NCBI GenBank assembly: GCA_029432775.1
Contig: JAROAZ010000002.1
Location: 1-64,000, forward strand
DNA: 64,000 nt
Source: Pontiellaceae bacterium B12227
GTDB lineage: Bacteria > Verrucomicrobiota > Kiritimatiellia > Kiritimatiellales > Pontiellaceae
Direction of reading: 5' to 3'
In this document: positions 26,890 to 36,100 of the stretch, one piece after another
How positions within the stretch are numbered: position 1 is the stretch's first letter
Layout: every line of letters starts with the position of its first letter
The notes under the pieces: model-generated
The model's input: only the letters and a program-made list of their open reading frames with translations
The model's database searches: none
Told to the model about the DNA's origin: nothing
Made by a program: the position numbers and the translations under genes

Positions 26890-28875
26890 TTAATTCAACA
26901 CAAGCTCAGGCCGGCATTCAGTGTCGGCCTTTTCATTTGCTACCGACTTTGAGCACTGCTCTACGCGGGAGCAGAGATTGCGGCAGTCCAGCTCTACAGT
27001 CGAATAGGGTTTAACAATGCCCATACAGGCGCCATTCTCATCGAGATCACGCAGATTAAACACAAAATCACGGACCATCAGGTTGTATTTGGACTTCAGC
27101 GCAAGGATGGAAGCGCGCAGCTCATCACTGTAATGATGCGTGAAAATAATTTCATCAACGTGCTTGTCTTCAATAACCAATTCCAGCTCGCTGAAATTTC
27201 CCAGAACAGGAAAACCATATACGGTTTTCTGATAGAGGGCCGGATTGTCATCAATCAGACCAACCACCTTGCGGGAAGCCTTTTGCTGATCCTCAAATGA
27301 AGCCTGGCGGAGATAAAGAATTGCATTTTCACCGGCACCAAGAATCAGGGTTTTGACATCATTCTCAGAACTGACCGAACTTCGGAGCCATGCACTCAGG
27401 TCGCGGGCAACGCGCAGAGCCGCTCGGGTTCCTACAACACCAATACTAACAATCAGGAAATGCAGGATCAGCCCGAGAGCCAATTCGCTGCCCGTCAGGT
27501 CGGATACCCATAGCAGAGCAACATAGGCTAATGCTTCACCTGCGAAAAGCTGAAGAAGCAGTACCAGCAATTGCGAGATACGCGAGCGGGTCCATACGGT
27601 TTTATAGATATTGTAGAAATAAATGGTGGCAAACGGAATCGACACACAAACCGCGAGATGAAGTACCGAAAACTCCCGCTCAAACATGATGCCGAACACA
27701 AAATAGGTTGCCAAAAGCAGACAGCTGATGTCCCAGCCAATTGCAACCAGCTGACTTACCACATTCCGAGGTCGCCGCACGCCCTCCAGCACGACTTGCG
27801 TTGTGGTCCAAAGCTCAACCTGAGCGATCTGACGCACAACTACATGAAGCACAACAATCATGCCGATCATCAGGAACGCCACCCGGTTATCAGACATCGC
27901 AGTGGCACCCAGAGCCAGTAAACAAATAAAGATCGCAGCACAATACAGCGCAATGGCGGCACGGCGCTGGCTCATTCCGCCGCGCAACAGTTTGTGGTGA
28001 ATATGATCCAGGTCCGGCCCGAACACCTTCGTGGCAATACCGTCGTCCTTGATCGTTGAAACCAGCTTACGAGCCACACGTCGCCAAACGGCCATCATAA
28101 CGTCAAACACCGGAACGCCCACGGCGAGTAACGGCACGATGAGAGCAACCACCATGGATTGCTTTACATTGGCCTTAAGCGATACTGCAGCCAGCAGGAA
28201 GCCGATGAACATGCTTCCGCAGTCACCAAGAAAGATCGAAGCCGGATTAAAGTTATAGCGTAGAAACCCAAGACAGGCTCCAGCCAGAGCAACCAGCACC
28301 ATGGCATCGGTTGGCTGGTGCAACGACAACAGCATGCCGGCAAGCCCGGCACTGGCAATCATACCGAGTCCAGCACAGGCCCCATCCATTCCGTCAATCA
28401 GATTGAATGCATTGATCAGAAGGGCAAACCAGAAGAGCGTCGCTCCCAGGTTTACAATCCAGGGCAGTTGAATATGCAGAAAGGCCTCAAAAGTGAACCC
28501 CCCGAAAAACATCAGAAGAGCCACTGCAAGCTGGCCCAGCAATTTAAACCAGGCCTTCATATCAAACATATCGTCAAATATGCCGACCAACAGAAGAATC
28601 GTGGAGCCGGCCAGAATGAAGCCCCAATCGGACGTTTGTGTAGAACCGGCCAGATTTTGCCACGGTCCGAAAAACACGGCTAAAAGCCCGAGGTGAGTCG
28701 CAATAAAAACTGCAATACCACCGCAGCGGGGAATCGGTGTTTTATGAATACGCCGTTCATCAGGCTCATCCACCATTTTCAATGCCGGCGCCATTCGTTT
28801 TACAATCGGAACCAGAATCCAGGATGCGATCAGACTGATGATAAACACTACGATATATTTAATTATAAAACTCAT
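26890..28875 (-). CDS. WecA/TagO-like glycosyl-1-phosphate transferase fused to FlaA1-like domain
   Basis: A 661-residue inner-membrane protein. Residues 1-345 match the MraY/WecA family that transfers a sugar phosphate from a UDP-sugar to undecaprenyl phosphate: CGGIAVF, GIFDDMFDMKAW, NAFNLIDGMDGACAGLG, FLGDCGSMFIGFL and DHIHHKLL. Residues about 375-640 add four more helices and a Rossmann-like region (LILGAGENAILYLRQA; VVGLIDDNP) as in the N-terminal half of FlaA1/WbpM-type nucleotide-sugar enzymes or undecaprenyl-sugar transferases. No catalytic dehydratase half follows. It probably starts a surface polysaccharide, yet no other glycan genes are adjacent. The fusion is the notable feature. 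Confidence 0.88.
   Translation of the reverse strand: MSFIIKYIVVFIISLIASWILVPIVKRMAPALKMVDEPDERRIHKTPIPRCGGIAVFIATHLGLLAVFFGPWQNLAGSTQTSDWGFILAGSTILLLVGIFDDMFDMKAWFKLLGQLAVALLMFFGGFTFEAFLHIQLPWIVNLGATLFWFALLINAFNLIDGMDGACAGLGMIASAGLAGMLLSLHQPTDAMVLVALAGACLGFLRYNFNPASIFLGDCGSMFIGFLLAAVSLKANVKQSMVVALIVPLLAVGVPVFDVMMAVWRRVARKLVSTIKDDGIATKVFGPDLDHIHHKLLRGGMSQRRAAIALYCAAIFICLLALGATAMSDNRVAFLMIGMIVVLHVVVRQIAQVELWTTTQVVLEGVRRPRNVVSQLVAIGWDISCLLLATYFVFGIMFEREFSVLHLAVCVSIPFATIYFYNIYKTVWTRSRISQLLVLLLQLFAGEALAYVALLWVSDLTGSELALGLILHFLIVSIGVVGTRAALRVARDLSAWLRSSVSSENDVKTLILGAGENAILYLRQASFEDQQKASRKVVGLIDDNPALYQKTVYGFPVLGNFSELELVIEDKHVDEIIFTHHYSDELRASILALKSKYNLMVRDFVFNLRDLDENGACMGIVKPYSTVELDCRNLCSRVEQCSKSVANEKADTECRPELVLN
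26908..26934 (+). terminator. Hairpin terminator of proBA
   Basis: AGGCCG (26908-26913) pairs with CGGCCT (26925-26930) and is followed by TTTTCATTT, about 28 bp after the proA stop. It lies within the 3' end of the convergent glycosyl-phosphate transferase gene. Confidence 0.6.
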
Positions 28876-29206
28876 TTTACGAATCTCAGATGCTCCAACC
28901 CCAGGAGCGAACTGCGACCTCTTTAAAGTTCTTTCCTAATAAAGCAAATGTTGTGCCCATTTCCGATTTTAGATGGGTCGGACTCTAAATTGCCCCCTCA
29001 CAAAAAGAAAGTCGCTAAACCGGCTTTTATAAAAACCACCGGAGAAAAACCATTTCATGGGTTGCAACTGGTTATCCCGAATAAAAAAACAGGTTTTTTT
29101 CTATGGGAATCGCCCATTTTCAAGGAGTTACAAAGGTCGCAAAAAAAAAGTGAACATTTCCCCTTGCGCGATCTGCAATTTTGAATACTATATGCGCTCC
29201 TTTCAC
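28876..29206. other. Intergenic region with tRNA-Asp promoter
   Basis: No gene is seen in this AT-rich stretch of about 330 bp between the divergent transferase gene and tRNA-Asp. A promoter for the tRNA can be read as TTGCGC (29164-29169), a 16-bp spacer and TACTAT (29186-29191). Confidence 0.5.
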
Positions 29207-29283
29207 GGGGGTGTAGCTCAATTGGTTAGAGCGCCAGCCTGTCACGCTGGAGGTTGCGAGTTCGAGTCTCGTCATCCTCGCCA
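29207..29283 (+). tRNA. tRNA-Asp (anticodon GTC)
   Basis: A 77-nt tRNA starting GGGGGTG and pairing with CATCCTC with two G-U pairs. The D arm is TAGCTCAATTGGTTAGAGC, the anticodon loop CTGTCAC gives GTC, the T arm is intact and CCA is encoded. A rho-independent terminator follows at once. Confidence 0.95.
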
Positions 29284-29289
29284 TACTTT

Positions 29290-29316
29290 AAAGGCCTGCT
29301 TATGCAGGCCTTTTTT
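29290..29316 (+). terminator. Rho-independent terminator of tRNA-Asp
   Basis: AAAGGCCTGC (29290-29299) pairs with GCAGGCCTTT (29304-29313) around a TTAT loop and runs into six T residues. Confidence 0.9.
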
Positions 29317-29331
29317 AGTGCCCGGACGGCG

Positions 29332-29748
29332 CTACATCGCCGTATTGAAAGAGAGATTTCCAACCTTTGCAGCGGCGCAGGCGTCCATGACCGAAATGAT
29401 GGCCCCGTGCATTGTTTGATCAGCCGGCAGAATGCTGACCGACATTTTGCTGCCGGAGGCAACGGCCACCGTTTTCAGAAGTTCCAACCGTTGGAAAAGT
29501 AGATCACCGTCTGCAAAGCGCTCTCCCTCGATGGTCACCTCGCCGTCGGGAGCTATTTCAACCACTAAATCAATTGCACGGTCTGAGAGCGATTGATCGG
29601 GCAGCGGAAGCTGAAAGGAAAGGTCGGCCTCTTTCTTAATCAGGGATGACGTCACCATAAAATAGACCAGTAACAGAAAAACAACGTCGATCAGCGATGC
29701 CATCGGCATCTCCTTTTTACGGTTCAGCACTTCAGCAACAGCCTTCAT
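29332..29748 (-). CDS. ExbD/TolR-family energy-coupling protein
   Basis: A 138-residue protein with one membrane helix (about residues 17-37) carrying the functional Asp (MASLIDVVFLLLVYFMVTSS) and a periplasmic C-terminal domain. With an ExbB/TolQ partner such proteins couple the proton gradient to outer-membrane transport. No exbB, tolQ, tonB or TonB-dependent receptor is in the window, so it is an orphan here. It lies 17 bp after the permease-EIIA gene with a good AGGAG site, so the two are probably co-transcribed. A palindrome copy (29482-29496) encodes FQRLE. Confidence 0.88.
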   Translation of the reverse strand: MKAVAEVLNRKKEMPMASLIDVVFLLLVYFMVTSSLIKKEADLSFQLPLPDQSLSDRAIDLVVEIAPDGEVTIEGERFADGDLLFQRLELLKTVAVASGSKMSVSILPADQTMHGAIISVMDACAAAKVGNLSFNTAM

Positions 29749-29765
29749 GATTTTCTCCTGATGTA

Positions 29766-31610
29766 TTATTCCTGTTTAGTGGTCAACAACCCCGGCAATT
29801 GGGATACGTCTGCCGCGTCGATCCACTTTGGAATAAAATCAGGATTTTCCGCCCGTCGCGCAATTTCTGCAAGGAAGCGCAGGTGCCGTGTTGGATCCTT
29901 GCGCGCTCCGAGCAGCATGAAAACTGCATGAATGGATTGTCCAGACATTGGAAATTCCAACCCCTGGATACTTCGGACGGCCACCATATGAAACCCATCC
30001 ACATCATCGAGCAGCAGATGCGGGAGTGCCACCCCGGCATCGGCAGGCGTCTCGCCGAGCCGATTACGCTCCAACAGGGCTCCGAGAATCAAATCCCGTG
30101 AAATTCCACTCTGCCCGGCCAGCAACTCCGCACCGCGCCGGATCACCTCCTCGCAATCGACCTCGCCCTCCACTTCAATAAAGTCGGCATGCTGCACCAC
30201 ATCAATAAACGGATCTTCATCGCGCAGGCCGCGCTCTTTCATAATCTGCCGAAGCTCGGTACGCAGCCCCATCACATCAGCATCGCGTTCCAAAAGGCGT
30301 TCACCCAGCCGCTCCGCCATTTTGGCAACGGCCCCGACGCGGGGAGCAATATGCTTCCTTGCATACAGGTTGTGCCAAACCACGCCAATGGCCACCAGCC
30401 CCATGGCAAAGATACTGGAGAGCAGCCCCATCTCCGGAATCAGCACCACGGAAATCAGAATACCGATCACCTGCATCCAGGGATAGAATGGACTCTTGAA
30501 GCCCGGGTCGTAGCTCTTGATTCCACTCTCCCGCATCACAATGACCGCAATATTCACAAAGGCAAAAACCAGCAACTGGAACGTACTGGCCAGCTTGGCA
30601 ATCCGCTCCAATCCGGTCACCGCCACAATGGCAAGAATAACGCAGGAAGTAAGCACAATGGCATTCACCGGCGTTTTAAAGCGCGAAAAATGAGAAAGTC
30701 CATGCGGAATCACCCGATCCCGGCTCATTGCCAGGAGATACCGACTGGCCGACATAATTCCCGCATTAGCCGTGGTGGCAAATGCCAGTGTCGCAGCAAC
30801 ACTGATTAAATTCCGCCCTAAAGGGCCCATCGCAATATCGGCCGCATCGCTCAAGGGCGTCAGGCTCTTGTACAGCTGTTCAGCCGGAACAATTCCAACC
30901 ACAACAGCAACAACAGCGCCATACAGAATCAAAATCGTAAACAGAGAAATAAACATGCCCAAAGGCAAATTGCGGGAAGGGTTTTTCACCTCCTCGGCCA
31001 TGCTGGCCACTTTGGTTACCCCGATATAACTAATGAATACCAGCGCAGCGGTCGGCAGTATCTTTTCCCACCCCTTCGGAGCCATTGGTGTATATCGCCC
31101 CGGATCCACCACCGGCGCCCCTTTGAATATGAGTATGACCAGAATAACCAACAGCCCGATCACCATGACAACCTGAAGGCGCGTGGTCTCTTTGGCTCCA
31201 ACAATATTTAACCCCATAAAAACGAGGCCGGCCAAAATGGCAATGACCTGCATTGGAAGATGCACATAGACGGCCAGGTAGGCCCCTAGACCCAACAGAG
31301 CAATGGACGTCTTGAGAATCAGTGCCAGCCAGACGCCGACTCCATCAATCGTGCCGAAAACACCCCCCAGGCTGCGGCTGACAAAAAAATAGGATCCACC
31401 AGCCCGAGGAAGAGCCGTCGACATTTCCGCCATTGAAAGCATAGAAGGAATGAGCAACAGACCGGACAGCAGATAGGCCAAGATGACCGCGGGTCCCACT
31501 TTGGAGGCCGCGATGCCCGGCAGGACAAACAGACCGGAGCTGATCATCGCTCCGCTACATATCGCGTAGACGTCCAGCAACCCGAGCTGTTTCTTTAGCG
31601 TTTTAACCAT
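29766..31610 (-). CDS. APC-family amino-acid permease fused to a PTS EIIA(Ntr)-like domain
   Basis: A 614-residue protein. Residues 1-420 form the twelve-helix APC transporter, beginning KKQLGLLDVYAICSGAMISS with the usual glycine-rich first helix. After a coiled linker, residues about 455-614 form a type-2 EIIA domain with the phosphorylatable His in VALPHLLL (about His531). In such fusions the EIIA part presumably gates transport according to phosphorylation state. The start at 31610 is supported by GGAGG 5 nt upstream. Two adjacent palindrome-like sequences (about 29940-29969) fall inside the EIIA part, read IQGLE-FPMSG. It follows parA. Confidence 0.9.
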   Translation of the reverse strand: MVKTLKKQLGLLDVYAICSGAMISSGLFVLPGIAASKVGPAVILAYLLSGLLLIPSMLSMAEMSTALPRAGGSYFFVSRSLGGVFGTIDGVGVWLALILKTSIALLGLGAYLAVYVHLPMQVIAILAGLVFMGLNIVGAKETTRLQVVMVIGLLVILVILIFKGAPVVDPGRYTPMAPKGWEKILPTAALVFISYIGVTKVASMAEEVKNPSRNLPLGMFISLFTILILYGAVVAVVVGIVPAEQLYKSLTPLSDAADIAMGPLGRNLISVAATLAFATTANAGIMSASRYLLAMSRDRVIPHGLSHFSRFKTPVNAIVLTSCVILAIVAVTGLERIAKLASTFQLLVFAFVNIAVIVMRESGIKSYDPGFKSPFYPWMQVIGILISVVLIPEMGLLSSIFAMGLVAIGVVWHNLYARKHIAPRVGAVAKMAERLGERLLERDADVMGLRTELRQIMKERGLRDEDPFIDVVQHADFIEVEGEVDCEEVIRRGAELLAGQSGISRDLILGALLERNRLGETPADAGVALPHLLLDDVDGFHMVAVRSIQGLEFPMSGQSIHAVFMLLGARKDPTRHLRFLAEIARRAENPDFIPKWIDAADVSQLPGLLTTKQE

Positions 31611-31770
31611 ATACGCCTCCAAGTCAGTGCCCCTGTGCAACAGGAAGAGCATAGACCGGAATGTGTAACAGATCAACTTCCAATGATTGGAAGGAGCCGA
31701 TGCGGGCGAATATAGTGCCGCTCGACCCTCGGGTATTCGATAAACTTAGATAACGAGCAACAAAAACGTA

Positions 31771-32616
31771 CTAATCGTCTGAATCTTCGGACTGGGCCAG
31801 CACATCTGAGATGGTGGGCAATGCTTCGGACTCCGGCTCCATCTGCTTTTTCCGGCGTTTAATGAATTCTTTCGCCAGATTGCGATAGGCCGCCGAACCG
31901 ACGCAGTGCGGATCGTACTCAATGACGGGCTTTCCATAACTCGGCGCTTCGCTCAAACGGACGTTACGGGGAATGAGCGTATCAAAAACCCGCTCGCCGA
32001 AGTGTTTCACCACTTCCTGAACGACCTGCTGCGAAAGATTTGTGCTGACGTTGTACATGGTCATGAGGATGCCGCTGATGTGCAGGTTCGGGTTGCCGGC
32101 TTCAGAAATCTGATTCACGATATCCACCATCACACCGAGCCCTTCCAGTGCCAGATATTCGCACTGGATCGGGATGATGACTTCGTCGGCAATGTTCAGC
32201 GCGTTCATGAACAGAATGCCGAGCGAAGGCGGGCAGTCCATAATGATGTAGTCGTAGGTGCCGCTCTCAATCACCGGCTTCATGGCCTCATCCAGGCGGT
32301 GCAGATAGTCATCGCGGCGGGCAATGGCAATTTCCGCTCCGGCCAGATCCAGCTCCGAAGGAATAATATCCAGATTTTTAATGCCGGTTTCTTTGATCAG
32401 ACTGGCGACATCCGATTCGCCGAGCAATGCCGGAAAGATGCTCGAACCAAAGCCTTTTTCCAGACCGAGTCCACTGGTAGCATTGGCCTGCGGATCGAGA
32501 TCGACCAATAAAACTTTCTTACGTTTTTCCGCCAGGCAGGCAGAGAAATTGATGGCAGTTGTGGTTTTACCCACCCCGCCCTTCTGGTTCGCCAATGCAA
32601 CAACAGTTGTTTTCAT
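31771..32616 (-). CDS. parA: ParA/Soj-family chromosome-partition ATPase
   Basis: A 281-residue ATPase with the deviant Walker A KGGVGKTT (about 12-19), LLVDLDPQAN (about 35-44) and IMDCPPSLG. It resembles chromosomal Soj proteins in length and lacks the N-terminal HTH of plasmid ParA. Usually parB follows; here a permease gene does, and no parS-like GTTTCACGTGAAAC sequence is seen. It follows rsmE by 36 bp. A palindrome (31678-31692) lies between this gene and the permease. Confidence 0.93.
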   Translation of the reverse strand: MKTTVVALANQKGGVGKTTTAINFSACLAEKRKKVLLVDLDPQANATSGLGLEKGFGSSIFPALLGESDVASLIKETGIKNLDIIPSELDLAGAEIAIARRDDYLHRLDEAMKPVIESGTYDYIIMDCPPSLGILFMNALNIADEVIIPIQCEYLALEGLGVMVDIVNQISEAGNPNLHISGILMTMYNVSTNLSQQVVQEVVKHFGERVFDTLIPRNVRLSEAPSYGKPVIEYDPHCVGSAAYRNLAKEFIKRRKKQMEPESEALPTISDVLAQSEDSDD

Positions 32617-32652
32617 AAGGTTCGTATCCGATTCGTTTGAAAAAAGTGGCCT

Positions 32653-33366
32653 TTAAAGTAGCTGATAGGCGAGCACGCTTAAACCAAAAATTGCGGCGGT
32701 TTCGGTGCGGAGGATACGGTCGCCGAAGGAAACGGGGATCGCTCCGGCCTCAACGGCGGCTTTTACTTCTTCTTCCGAGAAGTCGCCTTCAGGACCGATC
32801 AACATCGCGATGCGCTTATTTCCAGCGATTGGAACTTCGCGGAAGGGCCTTGAACCTTCGTAGAGCGAGCCGATCAGAACCAGGTCGTAGCTTCCAAGGG
32901 TTGGAAGAACGGCAGCGTATTTTTCCAGGGGTTGGAGGTCCGGCAGCCAGCGGACTTCGCATTGCTGGGCGGCATTGAGCACAATCTTACTCCAGCGATC
33001 CTGCTTTTTCGGATTCGGTTTAAACTCCGTGTGCTTCGAAAGTACGGGGCGAATCGTGGTTGCCCCCAGCTCGACGGCCTTTTGCAGCACCAGCTCCCAG
33101 CGGTCGGGTTTCGGGACGGCCTGAATCAGATCGATCTCAACGGCGGGTTTCGGCGTTTTCCAATGGTTGGAAATGCGTACTTCGACCGCCGTTTTGGAAA
33201 CGGCTTCGATTTCACCTTCGGCCACTCCGCCCTGCCCGTCGAACAGGATGATTTCCTGCCCGGACTGCACACGCAGCACCCGCGCCAGATGATGCGACTC
33301 GTCCGGAGAGAGGACCGCAATGTCCTTCTCCAGATCCGTAGCATCAACTAGTGAATTAATTCTCAT
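32653..33366 (-). CDS. rsmE: 16S rRNA m3U1498 methyltransferase
   Basis: A 237-residue SPOUT-fold enzyme methylating U1498 of 16S rRNA. The SAM-binding knot is visible in LIGPEGDFSEEEVKAA (about 169-184) and SFGDRILRTETA near the C-terminus; the N-terminal PUA-like part begins HHLARVLRVQSGQEIILFDG. It follows dnaJ, a common arrangement. It carries four palindrome copies (32820, 32892, near-copy 32922, 33158) in about 350 bp, read as VPIAGN, LPTLGS, LQPLEK and SNHWKT in three different frames. Confidence 0.95.
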   Translation of the reverse strand: MRINSLVDATDLEKDIAVLSPDESHHLARVLRVQSGQEIILFDGQGGVAEGEIEAVSKTAVEVRISNHWKTPKPAVEIDLIQAVPKPDRWELVLQKAVELGATTIRPVLSKHTEFKPNPKKQDRWSKIVLNAAQQCEVRWLPDLQPLEKYAAVLPTLGSYDLVLIGSLYEGSRPFREVPIAGNKRIAMLIGPEGDFSEEEVKAAVEAGAIPVSFGDRILRTETAAIFGLSVLAYQLL

Positions 33367-33378
33367 GACTGGAGATTA

Positions 33379-33450
33379 GCCACAAAGAACACAAAAAGTC
33401 ACAAAAAAGAAGCTACTCTGTTGTTCGTGTGCTTCTGTGTTTCTTGTGGC
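33379..33450. repeat. Intergenic hairpin between dnaJ and rsmE
   Basis: A near-perfect inverted repeat: GCCACAAAGAACACA (33379-33393) against TGTGTTTCTTGTGGC (33436-33450). It belongs with the similar A-rich/GCAAAG hairpins at 61596-61642 and 62518-62574. It may terminate or attenuate transcription from dnaJ into rsmE. Confidence 0.6.
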
Positions 33451-33457
33451 CGAATAC

Positions 33458-34627
33458 TTACTCCGCTTCGAGCTTGCGTTTGCGCTCGTAGAATTTATCG
33501 GCCTGCTTCTGCATCCGGATGGTTTCTTCGAAGTGGTTATCGTGTAATTGATCGCACAGCTCTTTCATAGCCTTCTTTTCCTTGCCGGAAAGACGGCTGG
33601 GCACTTCAATTTTCACCTGAATGTGCTGATCGCCCTTGCCATGGCCGTGGGCGGCATCGACCACCCCCTGTCCGCGCAGGCGGAAAATCTTTCCGCTTTC
33701 GGTTCCCGAAGGAATCTTGAGCTTGGCCCCGCCGTGGAGGGTCGGCACCTGAATCTCGCCACCGAGCATGGCAATATGGAACGGCACCGGTATCTCGCAA
33801 TAGATGTCGAGGTCGTTGCGTTTGAACAGCTCGTGATCGCGCACGTGGAAGACGATAAACAGATCGCCGGCCGGACCGCCGCGGGCACCCGCTTCGCCTT
33901 TGCCGGGCAGGCGCTGGCGCGAACCGGATTCAACACCGGCCGGAATGCGCAGCTTGATCGTCTTGCGTTCTTTTATGCTGCCGGCCCCGTTACAGGCCGT
34001 GCACGGATTCGAAATGGTTTCGCCGGCACCACCACAGGTCGGGCAGGTCTGGGAAAACTGAATAAAGCCGCCGCCGGACGAAACCTGACCGCGTCCACCG
34101 CAGCTTGGGCAGGTGCTCTTCGAGGTTCCCGGCTCCGCGCCGCTTCCGGTACACCGGCCACAGGTTTCAGCCACCGGCAGTGTGAGGGTACGCTGTGAAC
34201 CAAGGGCTGCTTCTTCAAAATCGACATCGAGATCGTAGCGCAGGTCCGACCCGCGAGCCGGACCATTCGAACGGCGGCGTCCGCCGCCTCCGCCACCAAA
34301 CAGATCATTAATGTTAAATCCGCCTCCGAATACCTGCTCAAAAATATCGCCGGCATCGTGGAAACCACCGCCGAAACCGCCGCCGAATCCACCGCCCGGA
34401 GCAAATGCCTGGTGGCCGAACTGATCGTATTTTGCCTTTTTATCGCTGTCGGACAGCACTTCGTAGGCTTCCGAAGCTTCCTTGAAGCTTTCCTCGGCTT
34501 CCGCATCGCCCGGATTTTTATCCGGGTGATATTTCATGGCCACCTTGCGGTAGGCCTTTTTAATCTGATCGTCCGAGGCCCCTTTATCAACGCCAAGGAT
34601 TTCGTAATAATCGCGTTTTTCAGCCAT
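33458..34627 (-). CDS. dnaJ: Chaperone DnaJ
   Basis: A 389-residue type-I Hsp40. It has the J domain with HPD at residues 34-36, a Gly/Phe-rich linker ([12 protein letters not shown]), four zinc-binding CxxCxGxG-type repeats ([32 protein letters not shown], about 150-215) and the substrate-binding C-terminal domain. It stimulates DnaK ATPase and delivers substrates. It starts 2 bp after the grpE stop with GGAG inside grpE. dnaK is not in the window. Confidence 0.97.
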   Translation of the reverse strand: MAEKRDYYEILGVDKGASDDQIKKAYRKVAMKYHPDKNPGDAEAEESFKEASEAYEVLSDSDKKAKYDQFGHQAFAPGGGFGGGFGGGFHDAGDIFEQVFGGGFNINDLFGGGGGGRRRSNGPARGSDLRYDLDVDFEEAALGSQRTLTLPVAETCGRCTGSGAEPGTSKSTCPSCGGRGQVSSGGGFIQFSQTCPTCGGAGETISNPCTACNGAGSIKERKTIKLRIPAGVESGSRQRLPGKGEAGARGGPAGDLFIVFHVRDHELFKRNDLDIYCEIPVPFHIAMLGGEIQVPTLHGGAKLKIPSGTESGKIFRLRGQGVVDAAHGHGKGDQHIQVKIEVPSRLSGKEKKAMKELCDQLHDNHFEETIRMQKQADKFYERKRKLEAE

Positions 34628-34629
34628 GG

Positions 34630-35223
34630 TTATTCCGCTCCTTCAGCCGCTTCGGCCGGGCCGGAGGAGACGACCACCTGCGCAGCGCGCAGGAGCTTGT
34701 CGCCGAACATATAACCGCGGCGCACCTGGTTGGAGCAGATCTCGGCAGCAAACTCGTCGGACGGCATATGGGTGAGCGCCTCGTGTTTGTGCGGATCGAA
34801 TTCCTGTCCGACCGCGTCAATCGGCTCCAGGTTGAATTTGTTCAACACATTCTGGAACTGGTCGAAGACCATTTTGAAGCCATCCACAACCGCTTTATCG
34901 GCATCATGCTGCTCTGCCGTCTGCAGGCCCATTTCATAGTGATCGAGCACGGGGAGGATTTCCAGCAACAGATCTTCGTTGGCCCGCTGATAAAGCTCAA
35001 CACGCTCGCGCTGAGTGCGGTTACGGAAGTTGGCGAAGTCGGCCTGAAGGCGCACAAACTGATCGCGCAGCGACTCGTCCTCTTCCTCTTCTTCGACGAC
35101 CGGAGCCGGCTCGTCCTCTTCAATTATTTCTGTATCGGGAAGCTCTTCCTCTTCAACGGTTTCTTCAGCTGCAGCTTCTTCCGCTTTGAGTTCTTCTTCT
35201 TTTGTTTTCTGTTTCTTGCCCAT
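34630..35223 (-). CDS. grpE: GrpE nucleotide exchange factor
   Basis: A 197-residue protein with a long acidic N-terminal tail (about residues 1-50, Glu-rich), a coiled coil (about 55-110, [20 protein letters not shown]) and the C-terminal beta-wing domain ([10 protein letters not shown], then [17 protein letters not shown]). It releases ADP from DnaK. AAGGAT precedes the ATG. A palindrome (35241-35255) lies 18-32 bp upstream of the start, overlapping where transcription or translation signals would be. Confidence 0.96.
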   Translation of the reverse strand: MGKKQKTKEEELKAEEAAAEETVEEEELPDTEIIEEDEPAPVVEEEEEDESLRDQFVRLQADFANFRNRTQRERVELYQRANEDLLLEILPVLDHYEMGLQTAEQHDADKAVVDGFKMVFDQFQNVLNKFNLEPIDAVGQEFDPHKHEALTHMPSDEFAAEICSNQVRRGYMFGDKLLRAAQVVVSSGPAEAAEGAE

Positions 35224-35332
35224 AACTAAATCCTTTGTGTTTCCAGAGCTTGGAAAAATACGCTAAACGGCCGGAGAGTCAACAAACAGATGCTACTCAA
35301 AATATTGGCCAAAAAGTTGCTATATCTCTGGC

Positions 35333-36100
35333 ATGACTATTCACTCTATTTTCAGAAACCTGCTGCTGTGCACTCTATTAAGCAGTGCCACGGCCGAAAC
35401 AACCGACTGGAAACTGGCGCGCGACCACGACGGCATACAGGTTTATACGCGCGAAATAGAGGGGATTGCCTTCCGGCAATTCAAGGGAGCGGTAACGATT
35501 GAGGCACCGCTTTCTGCCGTTGTGGCGGCTTTTGAGGATCTGGACGCGGCTGAGAAATGGGTTCGCAGTTGTAAAAAAATGGAACTGCTGGAACGGGTGA
35601 GTCCGACCGAGACCTATGTTTATTCCTATTCCCCTGCCCCCTGGCCGATCCGCGACCGCGATGTGGTGGTGCGAAATACCATCTCTCAGGATCCTGAATC
35701 GCTGGTGGTCACCATTCAGCAGACGGCCGCGCCGCGAAAAACAATGCGATTGGCGAATACCATCCGAATCGAATTGATTGAAGGTTGCTGGAAGATGACC
35801 CCACGGCCCGATGGCAAAACCGACCTGGAATATTCGGTTTTGTCGGACCCCGGCGGCGGCCTTCCGGCCTGGTTTGTGAACCGGATCTCTATTTCCATGC
35901 CCAAAGACATTCTTTCCGGCATGCGGAATGCCGCCTGCAGCGCCAAGCATGCGAATGCCCGCTTCGATTTCATTACCGAACCGGTTCAGTGGAAGGCCGA
36001 CAGCCCGCAGCTGACCGACGATTCAGCGCATTTCGAGCGCGTGCTGCCCGATTTTGGAAGTCGTTCCACTCTGCTCCAGGCCGGCAAGCCCGGAATCTAA
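35333..36100 (+). CDS. Secreted START-domain lipid-binding protein
   Basis: A 255-residue protein with a signal peptide (residues 1-21, cleavage near SSATA) and a START/Bet v1-like fold: WKLARDHDGIQVYTRE at the start of the domain, APWPIRDRDVVVRN in the middle and the C-terminal helix. Such proteins bind lipids or hydrophobic ligands; a periplasmic location is inferred. Its last 78 bp overlap the 3' end of the antisense lipoprotein gene. The extreme C-terminal residues after about 215 look less conserved, so the overlap may be the result of read-through of an older stop. Confidence 0.85.
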   Translation: MTIHSIFRNLLLCTLLSSATAETTDWKLARDHDGIQVYTREIEGIAFRQFKGAVTIEAPLSAVVAAFEDLDAAEKWVRSCKKMELLERVSPTETYVYSYSPAPWPIRDRDVVVRNTISQDPESLVVTIQQTAAPRKTMRLANTIRIELIEGCWKMTPRPDGKTDLEYSVLSDPGGGLPAWFVNRISISMPKDILSGMRNAACSAKHANARFDFITEPVQWKADSPQLTDDSAHFERVLPDFGSRSTLLQAGKPGI

